Source of the DNA: Rosellinia necatrix
Taxonomy: Eukaryota > Ascomycota > Sordariomycetes > Xylariales > Xylariaceae
Reading direction: 5' to 3'
Length of the DNA stretch: 64,000 bases
NCBI GenBank assembly: GCA_021209875.1
Contig: JAGYVD010000007.1
Location: 248,001 to 312,000, forward strand
Shown piece after piece: positions 10,014 through 22,345 of this stretch (position 1 is the stretch's first letter; each line of letters starts with the position of its first letter). The notes under the pieces are model-generated. The model did no database searches, was not told the DNA's origin, and saw only the letters and a list, made by a program, of their open reading frames with translations. Position numbers and translations under genes: made by a program.

Positions 10014-13000
10014 GCTTGCTCACTTGATACCTATACATGCCTCTCCTGGGGGAGGACAAAAGCAGAGTTCGTTTCAGGTGCTACGTTTTGGTTCGGTGCA
10101 TGTCATGTTTTGAATGCACATGTGTAAAGAACGGCCTGGTAAGTGTTCGTGAAAGCTTGGTACAATGTACCTGCCTAGGTAACCAATTGTATGAATACCA
10201 AAATCTTATTTGGCGATAGGTGGGCATATTCGGAGATAGACAGGAAGGTACCTATGCATGTGAACGAGAGTCTTCCTGCCTTATAAAGAGAGACTATTCA
10301 AAAGCAAAAGCGTTAGGCTACTTTCGATGCTCTAGGAAGGCGGAAGGACCGAATGTGTTTCAGATTATGCATATTAATGCCAGCCTTAGGTAGGTGCCTA
10401 CCTGGCGCCAGATATTTATACCTAGGTAATTTAAGAGGTAAGCTCTAGCAAATCTGAAAGACTATAATTTCATCAGAGAAGCCAAGTATCCGACTAGCCT
10501 CATTAATTAAGTACCTTAACTATTAGGGTAGTATGTGCTGTAAAGGGGGCCGAGCAGCCCAAACATTAGACAGGACGGGCGGGGAGTCAGCAGAATTAGG
10601 ACAAATAGTTGTTGCTATGCTTGCGCATGATAGATTTACATTAATAATTAATAAATGAGACAAATACGCCGAGCCGTTACTACCAATTAGTAAGAGTATC
10701 ATTTCACCACAAGAGGTTAAAATTTCAGCTTCAATTAGGAGCCACTTCTCTACTCCGACCATCTACTATTAAGTCGTCTTAGGAGAACTCTAGTACAATG
10801 ACCATGGCGGAGATAAGAAACTCAAATTTGATCGGAAGGGTACAAAGAGGTAATTATTTAATTCGAATCGTATGCATTCAGCAGAGGGCAGAAGGTAATC
10901 CTCGAACATCTCTCCCGTTATCTTTGTCACAGTTCTTACTGCTGGTAGTTTCAGAAATGGCTTATGTTATTGCACAAGAAAGAAAGCTGCTCCTGTCAGG
11001 CAGCCGTCAGCTATTTTATATATATGGTCTTTTGGGACCGTGCCTGGTAGGGGCCCGCAGGCCGGGCTTGGTTCTGTGACAATCTTCCTGAGTAGGTTTC
11101 CTTCAAACAGAGAGAGGGAGGGCTCTACATGCAACCAATATGTTGAAGAATTGCTGTCTCCTCACTTCTACGCTGTTATTTCCCTCGTTAGACCATAGTC
11201 AGTCTGTCACATCTAATCACCCGGATGGTTCTAACCCCTATCAAAGCCTAGCCTGGATAAAATTAAAAACACTAGAAAATGGCGCAGTATAGGTAGCCAT
11301 TACTAGTATCACAATATATTGCCCTGTTTTATATATGTATAGAATTATGTACAATGTTATACAGGGTTCGATACAGAGAAAAACCATCCAGAGGAGGAAA
11401 ACAAGTCTTGCTCAGGCTCAAGACCCGTATACAGCCCGGGAAACTCGCCGGTGGCTCATAGATTTGATGAAACATACTGAATAGCGCCACCGCGGCTAAG
11501 ACTGTGCGTTATGAAATGGTACTGAGTAGGCACATGGTCTAACAATAGCGGAGCAGATAGCTCCTACTAATTTATAGATCTTCTAAGCTAGTTATTACAC
11601 AAATTATCATATAGTAACGATGCCTTAGATGCACCGAACTAGGCAAACAAAGAAATGCATCTAAAACTACTCCCTATCAGGTATTAAATGCTAGTAACCA
11701 AACTAACGCCACTAACATTTTAATCCAATCTGTATTTGCACTTTATTGTGTTAGTGGGGATTGTTTGACAGTGGTTGCTGCTGAGAGACACCTGCACTGT
11801 GATTTGAATGGCTATAGTAATGTAAAGCATGCGAAAACATCTACTGCATTACTTAAACTCAAGTCTAGACTGCAAGTAATCAATTTCCGGGATTCCATTT
11901 AAAGACAACCCGTTTTCGCGGTACATACGGGACCACCAACATGACAGAAGTGCCAAGAACCCAACAGAATGGGACAACGCGAGAACATTGGGGGCCAAAG
12001 AGATAACTCTTAGCCAAGTCATGATGAGCAGCAGTCTTCGTCTAAGTCCTAGTATCAGGTACCTACTACCTCTTGCATGGCACAAACGTAACGCAGAATT
12101 TTGTTAGTCAACATCGCTAATGTACTACATGCATAAATGCGCTAGTGTTTCAAGCAGATCTCTTTCATTGGAGACCAACACACAACGTACATAGGCATCC
12201 CATAGGGAAGCTGATAAGACTGTACCTGGCATAGAAAGGAGGCTTATAGTTTATATAGTGGGCTCCCTGTATTTTATCGACATTAACTGATATGTTTGAC
12301 TGCGTACATGGGCGGATACCAGGATGTTGGAAGCATTGCTCAGAATCTAGACGGCCCCTAACTAACCAGTTTGTGCATGCCCGCTGTTACCACATCCTCA
12401 GGAGCCCTACATGTCTGTACTGGTGCCCTAGCAAGCCAGCAACCTTCATAAGCCACCACAGCCATAGTAGTCCCGGTTGAGCCTACATAAGCAGAATGTA
12501 CCTATGGTTAGGCTGAGTACTTGGGGAGAGGCCCAATTACTTAGGTAAGTAGGTATTTGTCACATAGAGGAAGGCTATCCAAAAATATCACCATTCTATC
12601 ATATTCTGCGGTATAAAGATATTTAGTTCGGGTTTACAGACAAGTAGACCATGTACCTGCCAATGGACTAACACCATTTATGTTTTGCCTCAATTTCACG
12701 CCGAACACGTCAAGAGGAGCAAGGCTTCCGAATGTATGCAATCTGAGGGAAGTACACACGACTTCAAGACATGGCTCTGGCTGAGGGAACAAATGTTGCA
12801 CTCCAGGTATCTACTACTGGGCCTACCTGGGCACTTCACATCCAGCTGAGAGACCTACAGTCGATGCCCTATGCCCCTCCCCCTCCTACCCCCCCGCATG
12901 CATGGCTGGGTACTGTTGTGCCCCGCCAGGTGGTATGAGTCCTTGAAAACACATACATGGAAGAGGAGGCCTGAGAAGAGATCGTTGAACAATGGAGACA

Positions 13001-14835
13001 TGCGCCACAATGAATGTAAGGGTTGGGTCAATTATCCAATGAGCTAGACGCGAGTGTGAAGACTGCAAAAATACAGAGGCATACTCTTGTCAGATTGGGC
13101 GCTTGAACACCCATAACTGACAGCCACAAGTCCTGCCAACACATAAACGCGATCGACGGCAGCTGAATAATAAAGGGGCTTTGCCAGGAGTATGAGAGTC
13201 GTAGCGGCTTTTAGTACTGTCTGTTTTTCCGACCATACTATTCACCGAAATCAAAGCCTTGATAGATGTGGTGTCATGAAGCATGGAGTAGGCAGGCATT
13301 ATAAGGTGCGTGACTACCTAGGACTCAGTAGGTACCCAGGTTAGTTTCGCACTAATCAACCTAATATGGTGGGCGGGCCGGGCCGGCGTTAGTTAGGTAG
13401 TGTTAGTGGGTGCAGCCACCATAATCTGCCACTAGCTGTCCAGGGCTTATCGCTGTCGAAATAAAGTACTTAGTAAAGAGGCCTTTGCAAGAATGAACTG
13501 GCGAGGTTGATGAATGCTAAATCTCTTATGCATTTCATCTCTAGTCGTAGCATTTGAAGAATCTCGGATGTGCTGCCTAGATAATCTAATTCAGTATTCT
13601 CTGTGACGATGGCAGTGACGAGGAGGCCTGCCGAAACCCGTGTCCTAAAATGTGTACTAGCGGTGGTAGATGCGCTATAGGCTAATTACCGCTAACTAGG
13701 TACCTACTGGGTACCTGCTTGGATGCATACAATCTTGCGGCCATCAGGCGCTCGAAATTCTAACAACTTGACTCCCCTACTAGGTTTTGAACCATGACTA
13801 CCTTCAAGCAGTTGTGCGTTTGACCGAAGGTGATGATATCCTAGAGAAAACCTATGGGCGTGATGGAACGCCCGACATCAAATTAACTATCCTTGCTAGC
13901 GCCCGCCATGCTGGGTTGTTTGCCAGGAGACTTTCCAACTTTCCCTAACTAATAGGACGTCTAGTCCTTATCTTATTGATCTTAGTATAAGGACCCTGTC
14001 GCCACCCCTCCCGCGGCCAAGTGCTGCGCTAAGTCCCGACGCCAAGGGGACCCCCCGATTCCCCGGATTAGCTACTTCATTCATTAAACATGTGACGGGT
14101 AGGACCCTGAGGCCGAGCACTTAGATCCATGAAGTGAGGAGCAGGCCAGTTAATGCGACCTCAATTCAACCTTCCGAAAAGCGATGAGTAATTGAGTTTC
14201 ATAAGAGAAAGAACATGTGACCCTCCGTATGAATCCCATTCGAAGCACCTCTTATTTTCAATTTAACCAAACCCAATGGATCCTCCAAATGCGTCCCGCA
14301 AGATGCTTTAATAGTCCCCCAAACCCTTGCGGGTATTGCTGTATTCTATATGCCCTTGAAAAATTTAACAAAAGAAAGAAATTGTCGAAAAGATCGAAAG
14401 TTCGCCAGCGAAAGGGGGCATAAGGCATTGCCCGTGGTAAGGAACGGCGGGAGGACGGGAGGGGAGAAACCCCGCATGAAGCGACAACACTGAGGCTTCA
14501 TGGCGTAGAGACAAGGAATGGGCCCGATTCCCAGTAGCAAAACGGCCAGAGTCGAAGACGGCCGTATATTCCATCGGAAGGATCATCCTTCTGGTTGGTT
14601 GACAGCCCATAGACCCGTCTCTCATGAGTGGCGATCCCATAACGCTGTGCCGTAACATAAATGAATGAGGGAGGCAAGATGGTATTGGTATTGGATATCC
14701 GGCGTTCCATCAAGCTATATGCGCCGGGGTTTAGGGTGTACACGAAATGTGTTATCCTTAGCCATAGTCTGTAAAGTGGCGGCCTCGCGTGCCCCCGGTG
14801 GTATGTGTCAACCATTCTGTCTGCCGGATTCCTTG
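10014..14835. other. 4.8 kb gene-poor stretch
   Basis: No gene with believable start, length and composition on either strand. Open frames here (for example 10798-11079 plus, 11849-12085 minus) are under 95 codons and resemble nothing I know. The stretch is sprinkled with TAGGTACC/CCTAGGTA tracts (about 10170, 10390, 13310, 13700). It could contain unannotated non-coding RNA or decayed genes, but I cannot support any. Confidence 0.45.
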
Positions 14836-14839
14836 TCAT
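14498..14839 (-). CDS. Candidate ORF overlapping the end of microprotein gene 1
   Basis: A 113-codon stop-free frame whose ATG overlaps the stop of the upstream microprotein gene (ATGA). It has no transmembrane segment and no recognisable domain; composition is mixed (RPPLYRLWLRITHFVY). It could be a second small gene, an alternatively spliced 3' exon of the neighbour, or chance. In fungi a 4-base overlap does not imply translational coupling. Low confidence. Confidence 0.2.
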   Translation of the reverse strand: MTRNPADRMVDTYHRGHARPPLYRLWLRITHFVYTLNPGAYSLMERRISNTNTILPPSFIYVTAQRYGIATHERRVYGLSTNQKDDPSDGIYGRLRLWPFCYWESGPFLVSTP

Positions 14840-15164
14840 ACTTCGAGTACGGGCTCTCCGGGACGGATGTCGTGATCCGGCGGCGCCACGGTGTTTGTGT
14901 CGTCGCTTGTAGAGGCTATAGTTTGGCTCCGTAGGATATGAGAGGTACTATCGGTGCTGCCAGGGGGTCTGACTTCATAAAGAGGAAGTCCCTGGGCTTC
15001 ATAAGTTAACGTGTTAGAGAATCGGCCTGTGTTGCATCGGTAACAGGGAGTTGTCAAGAAAATAGTGTACCTTGACGTGTGTGCTGGATGATAAGCAAGA
15101 CCACAGAAGGAAGAGATACAACTAAGGCGATAATGCCAATAATCGCCTCGGCTGAAAGCTTCAT
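14836..15164 (-). CDS. Single-pass membrane microprotein, paralog 1
   Basis: Two exons: 15071-15164 and 14836-15026, with a 44-base intron (GTACAC...CAACACAG, phase 1). The product is 94 residues. Exon 1 encodes the family signature MKLSAEAIIGIIA followed by a single hydrophobic helix (to about residue 27, SVVLLIIQ) and a short basic stop (HTRQGR). Exon 2 encodes a polar tail (about 62 residues) with Ser/Thr and Asp/Pro clusters, ending EPVLEV. The frame is open upstream to 15446, but the extra residues come from a CAA microsatellite and the MKLS start matches the two paralogs. The protein probably sits in a membrane with the tail cytosolic; no function is known to me. Paralogs lie at 17,184-17,685 and 23,145-23,682 on the same strand, with the same intron phase just after the helix. 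Confidence 0.68.
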
Positions 15165-15320
15165 GGTGAGCGAGTGTATAGGTAAGGAGCGGCGCGGTAT
15201 CTTAAACAGCGTAAGGCAGCTCATAATACTCCCAAGAGACAGGAATGCCGAAGGCCATCTCTTAGTAGAACCGTTTGTGGTCGAAGAGATAGACGGCTTC
15301 AAGGCAACAACAGCAACAAT

Positions 15321-15352
<32 letters not shown>

Positions 15353-15353
15353 C
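15321..15353. repeat. (AAC)n microsatellite
   Basis: About eleven AAC units in the 5' leader of microprotein paralog 1, followed by GAAGAAGAA. On the minus strand it would read as a Val run if translated, but it lies upstream of the chosen start. Confidence 0.9.
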
Positions 15354-15899
15354 GAAGAAGAAACAATCTGCGTTATAGAGGCATCGCACCTTGATAAAGA
15401 CCGCGATTCGACCCAACCTTCCCCAGCGGTGGATCGGGTTAGCCATTGGCCTTATAGATAGAGTCTGGGTGGGTTTAGACGGACTTGACTTGACCTAGGC
15501 AGTTTTGGTGACCAGGGACCGTGTCGTGCTGGCGCGGCAGAGTGACAAGTCGTTAGACTGATGAATGCGCCTCACTCAACTGAGTACCTAATCATCCCTG
15601 CGGACGTAGACAGCTGGATTAGCAGGCCGCAAAGCCATGATGAACTGGCGAGGAATGCCTGGGATGCCTGGGACGCCTGAAAGTTGTTCTTTAGTTGCTT
15701 GAATATTCGACACATCATGCATGCCCGCCAATTCATAGGTGCTACCTGCTGCATGTCACCCTCCAGTCAGTTCAGGGGACGAAACCAGGAAGTCGTGCAG
15801 GATGATGTACCGCAGCAGGTAGTGATTTCAAACATTGGGAGAAGTATGTTGAAATCTCTGCGATCGGCGCAATGCGCAGTCTACCTACTGCAAGGGCAA

Positions 15900-15962
15900 C
15901 TTAGGTAGGAGGTACCTAAGCCAAGACATTTGTACTGGGTAGGTACATTAGGTAGGTACCTG
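15900..15962. repeat. TAGGTACCTAGG-type intergenic tract
   Basis: Repeated TAGGTAGG, GGTACCTA and GTAGGTAC words, several of them self-complementary (GGTACC, CCTAGG). Similar tracts recur at about 10390, 13310, 13700, 16685, 21165-21192, 22455-22475, 27450-27475, 27690 and 28120-28145, always outside coding exons. Confidence 0.6.
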
Positions 15963-17183
15963 GCAACTCGCAAAATATAAGCCGGCGACCTTTGCTCCCG
16001 AACCGGTCAGCAGTTACACACCACCACGCATCGGCCGCGGAGTTGACAAAGTCTAATATTCTCACGGTTGGGCGCCCAACCATCAGCAGGCACCGGATAT
16101 GGCCTGAACTTCCGCCCAATCCAACCACGCCGTCGACTATGCCAACCCAGAACAACCTCGCTCGCGTACACGTCGGCCGTGGTATCTCATGTCAAGATTA
16201 ATATTGTAATTCCACCGTTGCGATATAAGCCATGCCGGTCGTGTGCCAGCCGGGCTGATAGGAATGAGCCTCACTAACACGGCAGACTCGACGAATGCAA
16301 GACAACCAGTGTCAAAATGACGCGGTGCCAGCGCCGAGTATAGCGTGGTGAGCAAGTTGCTCGATGATTGCGGCGTAGCGACAGGAAAACGAAGCATGGT
16401 GTTGTCACGATAGTTGTGGTGGGGTTGGGCCTTCGGCAGTTTTGGGTGGCCATAATTAGTGCACCGAGGTCTGTGTTTGGGCGCCGAAGCGACAAAGAGG
16501 AAAGGGAGGGTTTGATTACTTGAACAGCTTCGACTGGCCTACCGTTCTATCCTGATTTTATGCTTGGGCAATTAACTATAGATAGGTTGCAAGGTGAATG
16601 TTACTTAAAGTATTGTTTATTATTAGCCTTCAAGCCTGTAAAAGACGAACAAAAAGTGCCAGTAATATATATCGAGTAACTAGGCACTTACCTAGGTAAG
16701 TTCCAGTTGCGCCATCAGGTAGTGCCTGCATTCCGGGCTGCTGGGTACTAATGGTGTCTATCCTACCTAGGCAACCCGGACCCCATTGGCCACTAATTCT
16801 CGGCAGTTACCCGACAGGTCGGCCTTAGGTATATTCTGGATGTTGGGGCGTTTCTAATCCTCGACAAGATATCCCTAACACCCTAGCACATATGCATGTA
16901 AGTCAAAGCACCTCGTCAAGCCTACGTATATCGAACGGGAATTAATTCCATATCAACCTGAATGACTTCCTGATTTCGCCGCATTGTTTATTAAGCTACC
17001 CAGGTATCGCGGTCGCCATCGTTACTTCCCCATACCCCCGCCACTATTAGTGGCCCCCAATTTCTGAGCATGGGATTATATCCAAATCTCCTTCTATTAA
17101 CTTATTGCTGACCCAAAGTCGCACGTTTGAAGATGATAAATTGTACATGAATATGAAAGGAAATTATCCAACTCAGACTGCCT

Positions 17184-17685
17184 TTAAATAGGCAACAAGC
17201 CCTGCATGGGGGATCTGGATACATTGAAGATGTGATCCACAAGAATATGAATAGCGTATACCCCAGCTCCTTTGCACCTTTCTGCTATAGTAAAATGACG
17301 GTATATCATATATTCGTTAACCCCCCTGTTGGCGTTCATCAAATCAAGTGGATCTTCCAACCTGACCCTCTGCGTCTGACGCCACTCTCCATTACAGCCG
17401 TATGGTAACCTAGTATATAATCTATCCTCATGAGGATGGTTATAGTTTGGGCTATATAAAGGATGTCCTAGTAAGCAGAGACTAGGCTCAGCACGAGGTT
17501 GTGCTGAATAGCAAATATTAGAGAATTGGAACAGCAGAAATACATAAGTGCGTGGGTGAAGATTTGATCTTACCTCGATGGTGGTGTTTTAACCGGCCTT
17601 GTCTGTATTGCAGAAACGCTATGACGACAGCGACTAGAGCCAATATCGTCGCAATGACTCCAAAAATTGCCTCAAATGAAAGCAT
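17184..17685 (-). CDS. Single-pass membrane microprotein, paralog 2
   Basis: Two exons: 17574-17685 and 17184-17503, with a 70-base intron (GTAAGA...CTATTCAG, branch CTAAT, phase 1). The product is 143 residues. It begins MLSFEAIFGVIATILALVAV, giving one long helix (about residues 4-25), then a basic stretch (YRQGRLKHHHR). Exon 2 is a 106-codon stop-free run immediately downstream of the acceptor; it carries few Met and would be missed by an ATG-based search. The tail is hydrophilic with one hydrophobic patch (VYAIHILVDHIFNV). The start is fixed by alignment of the S-x-E-A-I motif with paralogs 1 and 3. I do not know a function. The extent of exon 2 rests on the open frame and predicted splice site only, so confidence in the tail is lower than in exon 1. 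Confidence 0.6.
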
Positions 17686-19840
17686 CTTAGCTTGCTTGAT
17701 AGATATGGTAGGTGCACTTTAGTCGGCGAACTGCGGGCTGTTGTGTTGGATAGAGGAGGATATGATGGGATAGTTTTTGTCTCCTAGTATAAAGAAGAGG
17801 AGAGTGAGACTTTTATGAAAGATGTATTCAATTTTTCCGAAGAATAGGAAGATAGCAGCAAATTGGTCGTAGATGATGAGCATTTAATATGTATCACGTA
17901 GTAGTTCGCGTGTATATATACTGCAGCTGGATTGACGGCTTCGGTTTTCCACAACAATATTGGCTGTCTAACTGGCTAGCTGTGCCTTGAGCCGGCTCAT
18001 AGGTATATACACGGGCTTGTTACAGCCCCATAAGGCGGATTGGGATTGCGCAGCTGTAATTGGTTAAATTTGGTTGGTCCACAGCTACTCGCGGCTTTGA
18101 TTGGTTTCCAAGCTGGTTTAAGTGGAGCATCCACACAGCACGGGTTGTTTGTTTCATCTTGGACACTGAGGGCCAGTAACTCTCCCCCAATGAAATAACC
18201 TTAAACTGGATAGTGCTGAATAGGCGCCCTATACTTGGGTCGTTGGTGAGCCGCTTCTGTTGCTTGGCGTACCCCGAGTATATGCGCTAAGCAGGGCACC
18301 CAGGTGATCGCTGTACTGAGGATTCGCAGGGGGTCGTTTGCTGTAAGTACCTAAAGCAAAAATGCATCTCGCGCCAGATTTTGCGGCGAGCGTGCCAAGT
18401 CCACCTAACAAGGTCGCTTTTACTGGGCACCAACCGTAGTAAACCCTATAGTTGGGCTCTAAACTAACTGCCCTCATTACCGCCATCTCATGGTTACGGG
18501 CTACGGCTCAACTGCAAACTGGTTCGCAATGACCGCGAGATGAAAATTGCAGCAGGATCAGGTACAGCCGCTCGCACATGCTAAATCGGCCAGGATGGCG
18601 GTTGAATTTTGATCTCGCCTGGCACTTGACCAGCAACAACAACAAGTGCCATATCCAGTAGCTATATGCATAATTGCATATCGAATGTAACCCCCTACGA
18701 GCTATCTCAGCACAGACACCTTTGAATTAATCCGAAAGACCAAGGGTGTCCCTATTCACAGATGTTATTGTAAATATAATACAACATCATTAGCAGTGTT
18801 ACCCCAGTTATGGGTATTTCTACCTAAGGGGTTATGCATCGCTTTAGTTGGCCTTTTATGTTGACCTATGAGACCGAAACGCTGCCGCCATGTTTGAAGA
18901 GTAGGATGAACTCCAGTACTGCGTAGTTGGCACGTCAGGAAACTAATAGGATTCAGCCTCGTCAGATTAGTTGCTGGACGTCAGGGATAGGTGCCCTAAT
19001 CGTTACTTTACTAATTTATAAATCGTCCATTTATTCATGTTGTAACCCGCCCACTGGTGCTATTTAAACAGCGCTCTGTGACCTGTTGTTCTCTTTGAAG
19101 CTATGAAAGGTCCATTGCCCTTTTTGCTAATAGTATATATACATAGGAACAGAGTGAATATCTTCTGTAATCATACAGAACTTACATAAATCCAGACAGG
19201 AGGGAAATGAAAAAAAAAAAATTTAATACATAATTTCTATTTATTATTTGCTTCTTGTGCTTCAACTGTTTGCTTGAATTTCACTCCGAATTTCGCAAAA
19301 ATTTCGAGGAGCGATTATGTGTAGTTAATCACCACTATACGAAAATTCTCTAGTTTCAACGGCTATCTCCCAAGCTATGGCGCAACTCTAGTTCACAATT
19401 TGGCTATCTTGGTATGCAAGAGGGAGGGGCCATTGCTTGTTTGTCCAGTCAACACTGTGTAGACTGTATACGGCTCTGCGTAGTTATGGGCCAACAGAGG
19501 TGCGATTGAGTACTTAGAAACGGAATTGTAATGGGAAGTTTAATTATATATGAGGTCTAGTTGGGATATACCAATAATTTATGAGGATATCTCTTCCTAA
19601 TAGAGGTTAGTTGAGAATCTCAAGCTGCTACCAAATCTTATATAAAACGAAAACTCAAGTTTCATTCTTGATCCGAGGGAGACTAAAAGAGAAATAATAA
19701 CAGTCGGCTTGAATTCACCGGGAAGAAGTAAGTACTATCGAAGTGAATGATCTCAGCGCAATTCATGCTCAGTAGAATATCGCTAGATTTTATGGATGCT
19801 GTTAACAAGAAGACTGCATTTTGTATACAAAGCACCGACG
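17686..19840. other. Intergenic, no gene seen
   Basis: About 2.1 kb between microprotein paralog 2 and the methyltransferase-like gene. It includes an A-run (about 19210-19220) and AT-rich sequence. An 85-codon minus frame at 18229-18486 has no recognisable feature and is not called. Confidence 0.45.
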
Positions 19841-20695
19841 CTACTTATCCTCCGCCTCCTCTTTAACATCTGGAAAACGCCTTATAGTGACTTGTGGCCG
19901 TAGGATAAGCTGGCTCAGGAGGTTGAATCTCGGTTGTAATTTTTTGATAACCACGGCGACCTCGATTTCAAACCTCAAATGGTGTGGGCCTTGCGGTAGA
20001 AGGTCGGGGCACTCCAGCTTTGTCAGCTCGTCCCCGATAATCCCGATGGCTTGATGCCATTTCTCCTCGTCCGAGCGCAGCCAGCCGACGGACGCGGCGC
20101 GGCCGTAGAAGCTCCAGAGCAGGCCGGCGTATCTGTCGAGGTCGTCTACGGAGATGAATACGGTGCGCGGGTATATGGTGATGCCATCTTGTCCAAAACC
20201 GCTGTGCTCGATGGATTCCTTCAGGTGGTCTTTACGGTGCCAGGCGTCAATGGTGGCGCGAGGCAATGGTGTCCCCTTGGGGCGCGTTGCTGCAGCGGCG
20301 GCGCATATGGCCTTCCAGATTGGTACCCGAGTCCACGACACGAAAATACCCACGCCGCCGGGCCTGAGGGCCGTAAAGGCCTCCGTTTTGTCTTCCAACT
20401 TATCGTCGTAAAGCGGATAGTCCGGGATATCGCCCAACCATAGCGTGAATGTATTCTCGGGGATCCTGGGGGTGCGGGCATGGTAGACCTTGGCACCGGT
20501 GTTCATATACTGTTGAGCAATAGACTGACGGATGCACCGTACATCCTCTCGAGTATTGTATATGAGTTGGTTGAAAATAGCATCTGCGATGGGACTACAC
20601 TGCATAGGCACAAATGCCGCGCCGCCGTTCGTATGATGTGCAGGCTCCACTGGAGGCTTTGGCTCGGACCGCTGTACAGATCGCTGTGCAGCCAT
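19841..20695 (-). CDS. N-terminally truncated SAM methyltransferase-like protein
   Basis: A 284-residue frame from ATG 20695. Its C-terminal two-thirds matches the layout of a fungal class I SAM-dependent methyltransferase group: IPENTFTLWLGD (post-II strand), a glycine turn after the ALRPGG motif followed by VGIFVSW, PLPRATIDAWHR, the DDLDRYAGLLWSF block and GWLRSDEEKWHQAI. What is missing is the N-terminal half of the fold, above all the glycine-rich SAM-binding loop (motif I, normally a DxGxGxG-like sequence); instead there is a short polar leader (RSVQRSEPKPP). I see no upstream exon that supplies it. The protein is therefore either a decayed gene still open by chance, or a shortened non-catalytic relative. 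Neighbours are microproteins and a LysM gene; no biosynthetic core enzyme is present nearby. Confidence 0.6.
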   Translation of the reverse strand: MAAQRSVQRSEPKPPVEPAHHTNGGAAFVPMQCSPIADAIFNQLIYNTREDVRCIRQSIAQQYMNTGAKVYHARTPRIPENTFTLWLGDIPDYPLYDDKLEDKTEAFTALRPGGVGIFVSWTRVPIWKAICAAAAATRPKGTPLPRATIDAWHRKDHLKESIEHSGFGQDGITIYPRTVFISVDDLDRYAGLLWSFYGRAASVGWLRSDEEKWHQAIGIIGDELTKLECPDLLPQGPHHLRFEIEVAVVIKKLQPRFNLLSQLILRPQVTIRRFPDVKEEAEDK

Positions 20696-21164
20696 AGTGA
20701 TAGGCGTGGAAGATACGTTGTAGTCCCGTGCTATAGTAAGCGTCTAGCTTAGACCGGTGACAAAAGAGCAAAATCGATGGATGACTCTTACTTACTCCAG
20801 ATGAAATAATTGATTTAGGTCCGGCTTTGGCCTAGCCTAATACCGTATTGATTTAATACCAAAGGAAACGAAGTGTGAGTTAAGGTGAATGAGCGTTGTT
20901 GAATCGATCGTTGACGATTCTTTCGGTCTAATGCCTAGGTCTAGCGGTTTTATCGTGTACAAAATAGGCTTTCTTCTGACAGTGCACCTTCCCAGCATGC
21001 TTCACGAGGTCAGTGCCCTACAGACTACACAGCGCCTCAGGCGAACAGGTAAGAGGTCCAGCCCGAGCTCGCCTCGAGACTTCCCTTGCTGCCCTCTGCA
21101 GCAGTCTGCAACAGCTACTAGCAGTAGACGACAGAATGAAATAGCTCCATCCTTCGTTGTCGCC

Positions 21165-21192
21165 TACCTACCTACCTACCTACCTAGGTAGA
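21165..21192. repeat. (CCTA)n tract ending in CCTAGG
   Basis: Six tandem CCTA-type units ending in the palindrome ACCTAGGT, the longest uninterrupted member of the tract family in this window. Confidence 0.75.
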
Positions 21193-21862
21193 TATTATCT
21201 ATTTGCGAATGTCCATGCCTGAGTAGGTACCTAGGTATCCAGTCCCCAGCATCTTTTCGCTGGGCTGGTACCCGTGACATTTCCTTTTCGATGACGCAGC
21301 CGTTCCTGCCAAGAGAAAGGCCTCTATTATCCATGTATTACATCCCCTGCGTTGAACCTGCCATATGGGGTGCAGCACATCAGGACTTAAGCAGGCAAAC
21401 AAGTAGGCAATGCATGCCCACTAATTTGCCTGGCCACGAATTGGATCGTTGATACTCGCGTGGGGGTGAGGCCTCTCATTGTTCCGGAGCCAAACAGTGA
21501 CCCCTGGGATGGATGCATTGGGGCCTGCTTTGATGGTCTGGCCTTATGGCTAACTGAAGAGCAGTCACGATGGAGAAGGTCCTATTCTGATCTCTATTAG
21601 TTATTATACATGGCATCATGGGTAAAATACCCGGTAGGTGTGACAAGGTATGACACTTTCTATGTCTCACTAAGTATTATATTCCAGGGTGATTCAGTCT
21701 TAATACGTAGAGAAGAGAAAAGATGACTCGGCGGGCTCGGGGTGGTGAAGCAGTAAGCATACTGACTACACCCCTGACTTTTGCCCTGCCTGTCTTAATA
21801 TCTTAGGTATTGGGAAATGCCTTTTGTGTCCTCCAAAATTATCGACTGCCCCTTTACGGCAC

Positions 21863-22345
21863 CTAATCCGTCGAAGCTGATGTTGCCGCATCAGCACCAG
21901 GTTCGGGGGCCCCGTGTATAGGAAAAACTCGGGCGCCAAGTCCGCCGGTCAAGCACTCGTCTTTTCCTTCTCGTGAAGAATCGAATTCTATACCGAGATT
22001 ACTCGTGTTGACCGGTCCCTCAAGGCCTGCGCACGATCTTACACCGGATTGCCACTCTGGAACCACGCTGCCAACATGATGGTCGAAAGGTCCTGCCCCC
22101 GCTTTCGGGTTGTGACGTGATGAAGTGGCTGACAAGATAATTTTACGGGGAGGGTATACGGCATTATACAGGCACACTTCGAAAGGCGAAGGTCGAGGGA
22201 GACTGTCATCGAGTCGAGCGCTAGACCGACCGTCGGCAACCTTTATATGTGGCCAGCACGCGCTGGAACACGCTGGTGCTGGGACAGGGTTCCTAGACCC
22301 CGCATCGGTCAACAGGGGTAGGGGCTGGTGCATGGAACTAGCCAT
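21863..22345 (-). CDS. Candidate 160-residue hypothetical protein
   Basis: An open frame from ATG 22345 with moderate GC and no membrane segment or known domain. It contains a Cys pair (PACSSACWPH) and Pro/Ser-rich stretches. It could be a small gene, an exon of a decayed gene or a chance frame; nothing in the flanks (no clear promoter or splice partner) decides between these. Confidence 0.25.
   Translation of the reverse strand: MASSMHQPLPLLTDAGSRNPVPAPACSSACWPHIKVADGRSSARLDDSLPRPSPFEVCLYNAVYPPRKIILSATSSRHNPKAGAGPFDHHVGSVVPEWQSGVRSCAGLEGPVNTSNLGIEFDSSREGKDECLTGGLGARVFPIHGAPEPGADAATSASTD

Larger units (their letters stand above)
15165..17183. other. Intergenic, no gene seen
   Basis: About 2 kb between microprotein paralogs 1 and 2. 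It contains a dense cluster of TAGGTAGG/GGTACCTA words at 15900-15962 and another at 16685-16697. Open frames on both strands at 15,900-16,500 overlap one another without any family signal. Confidence 0.45.

Noticed and set aside
18229..18486. 85-codon minus-strand frame
   Set aside because: No start context, domain, splice partner or composition that sets it apart from chance.
21165..21192. Interstitial telomere repeat
   Set aside because: The unit is CCTA, not the CCCTAA expected for ascomycete telomeres.
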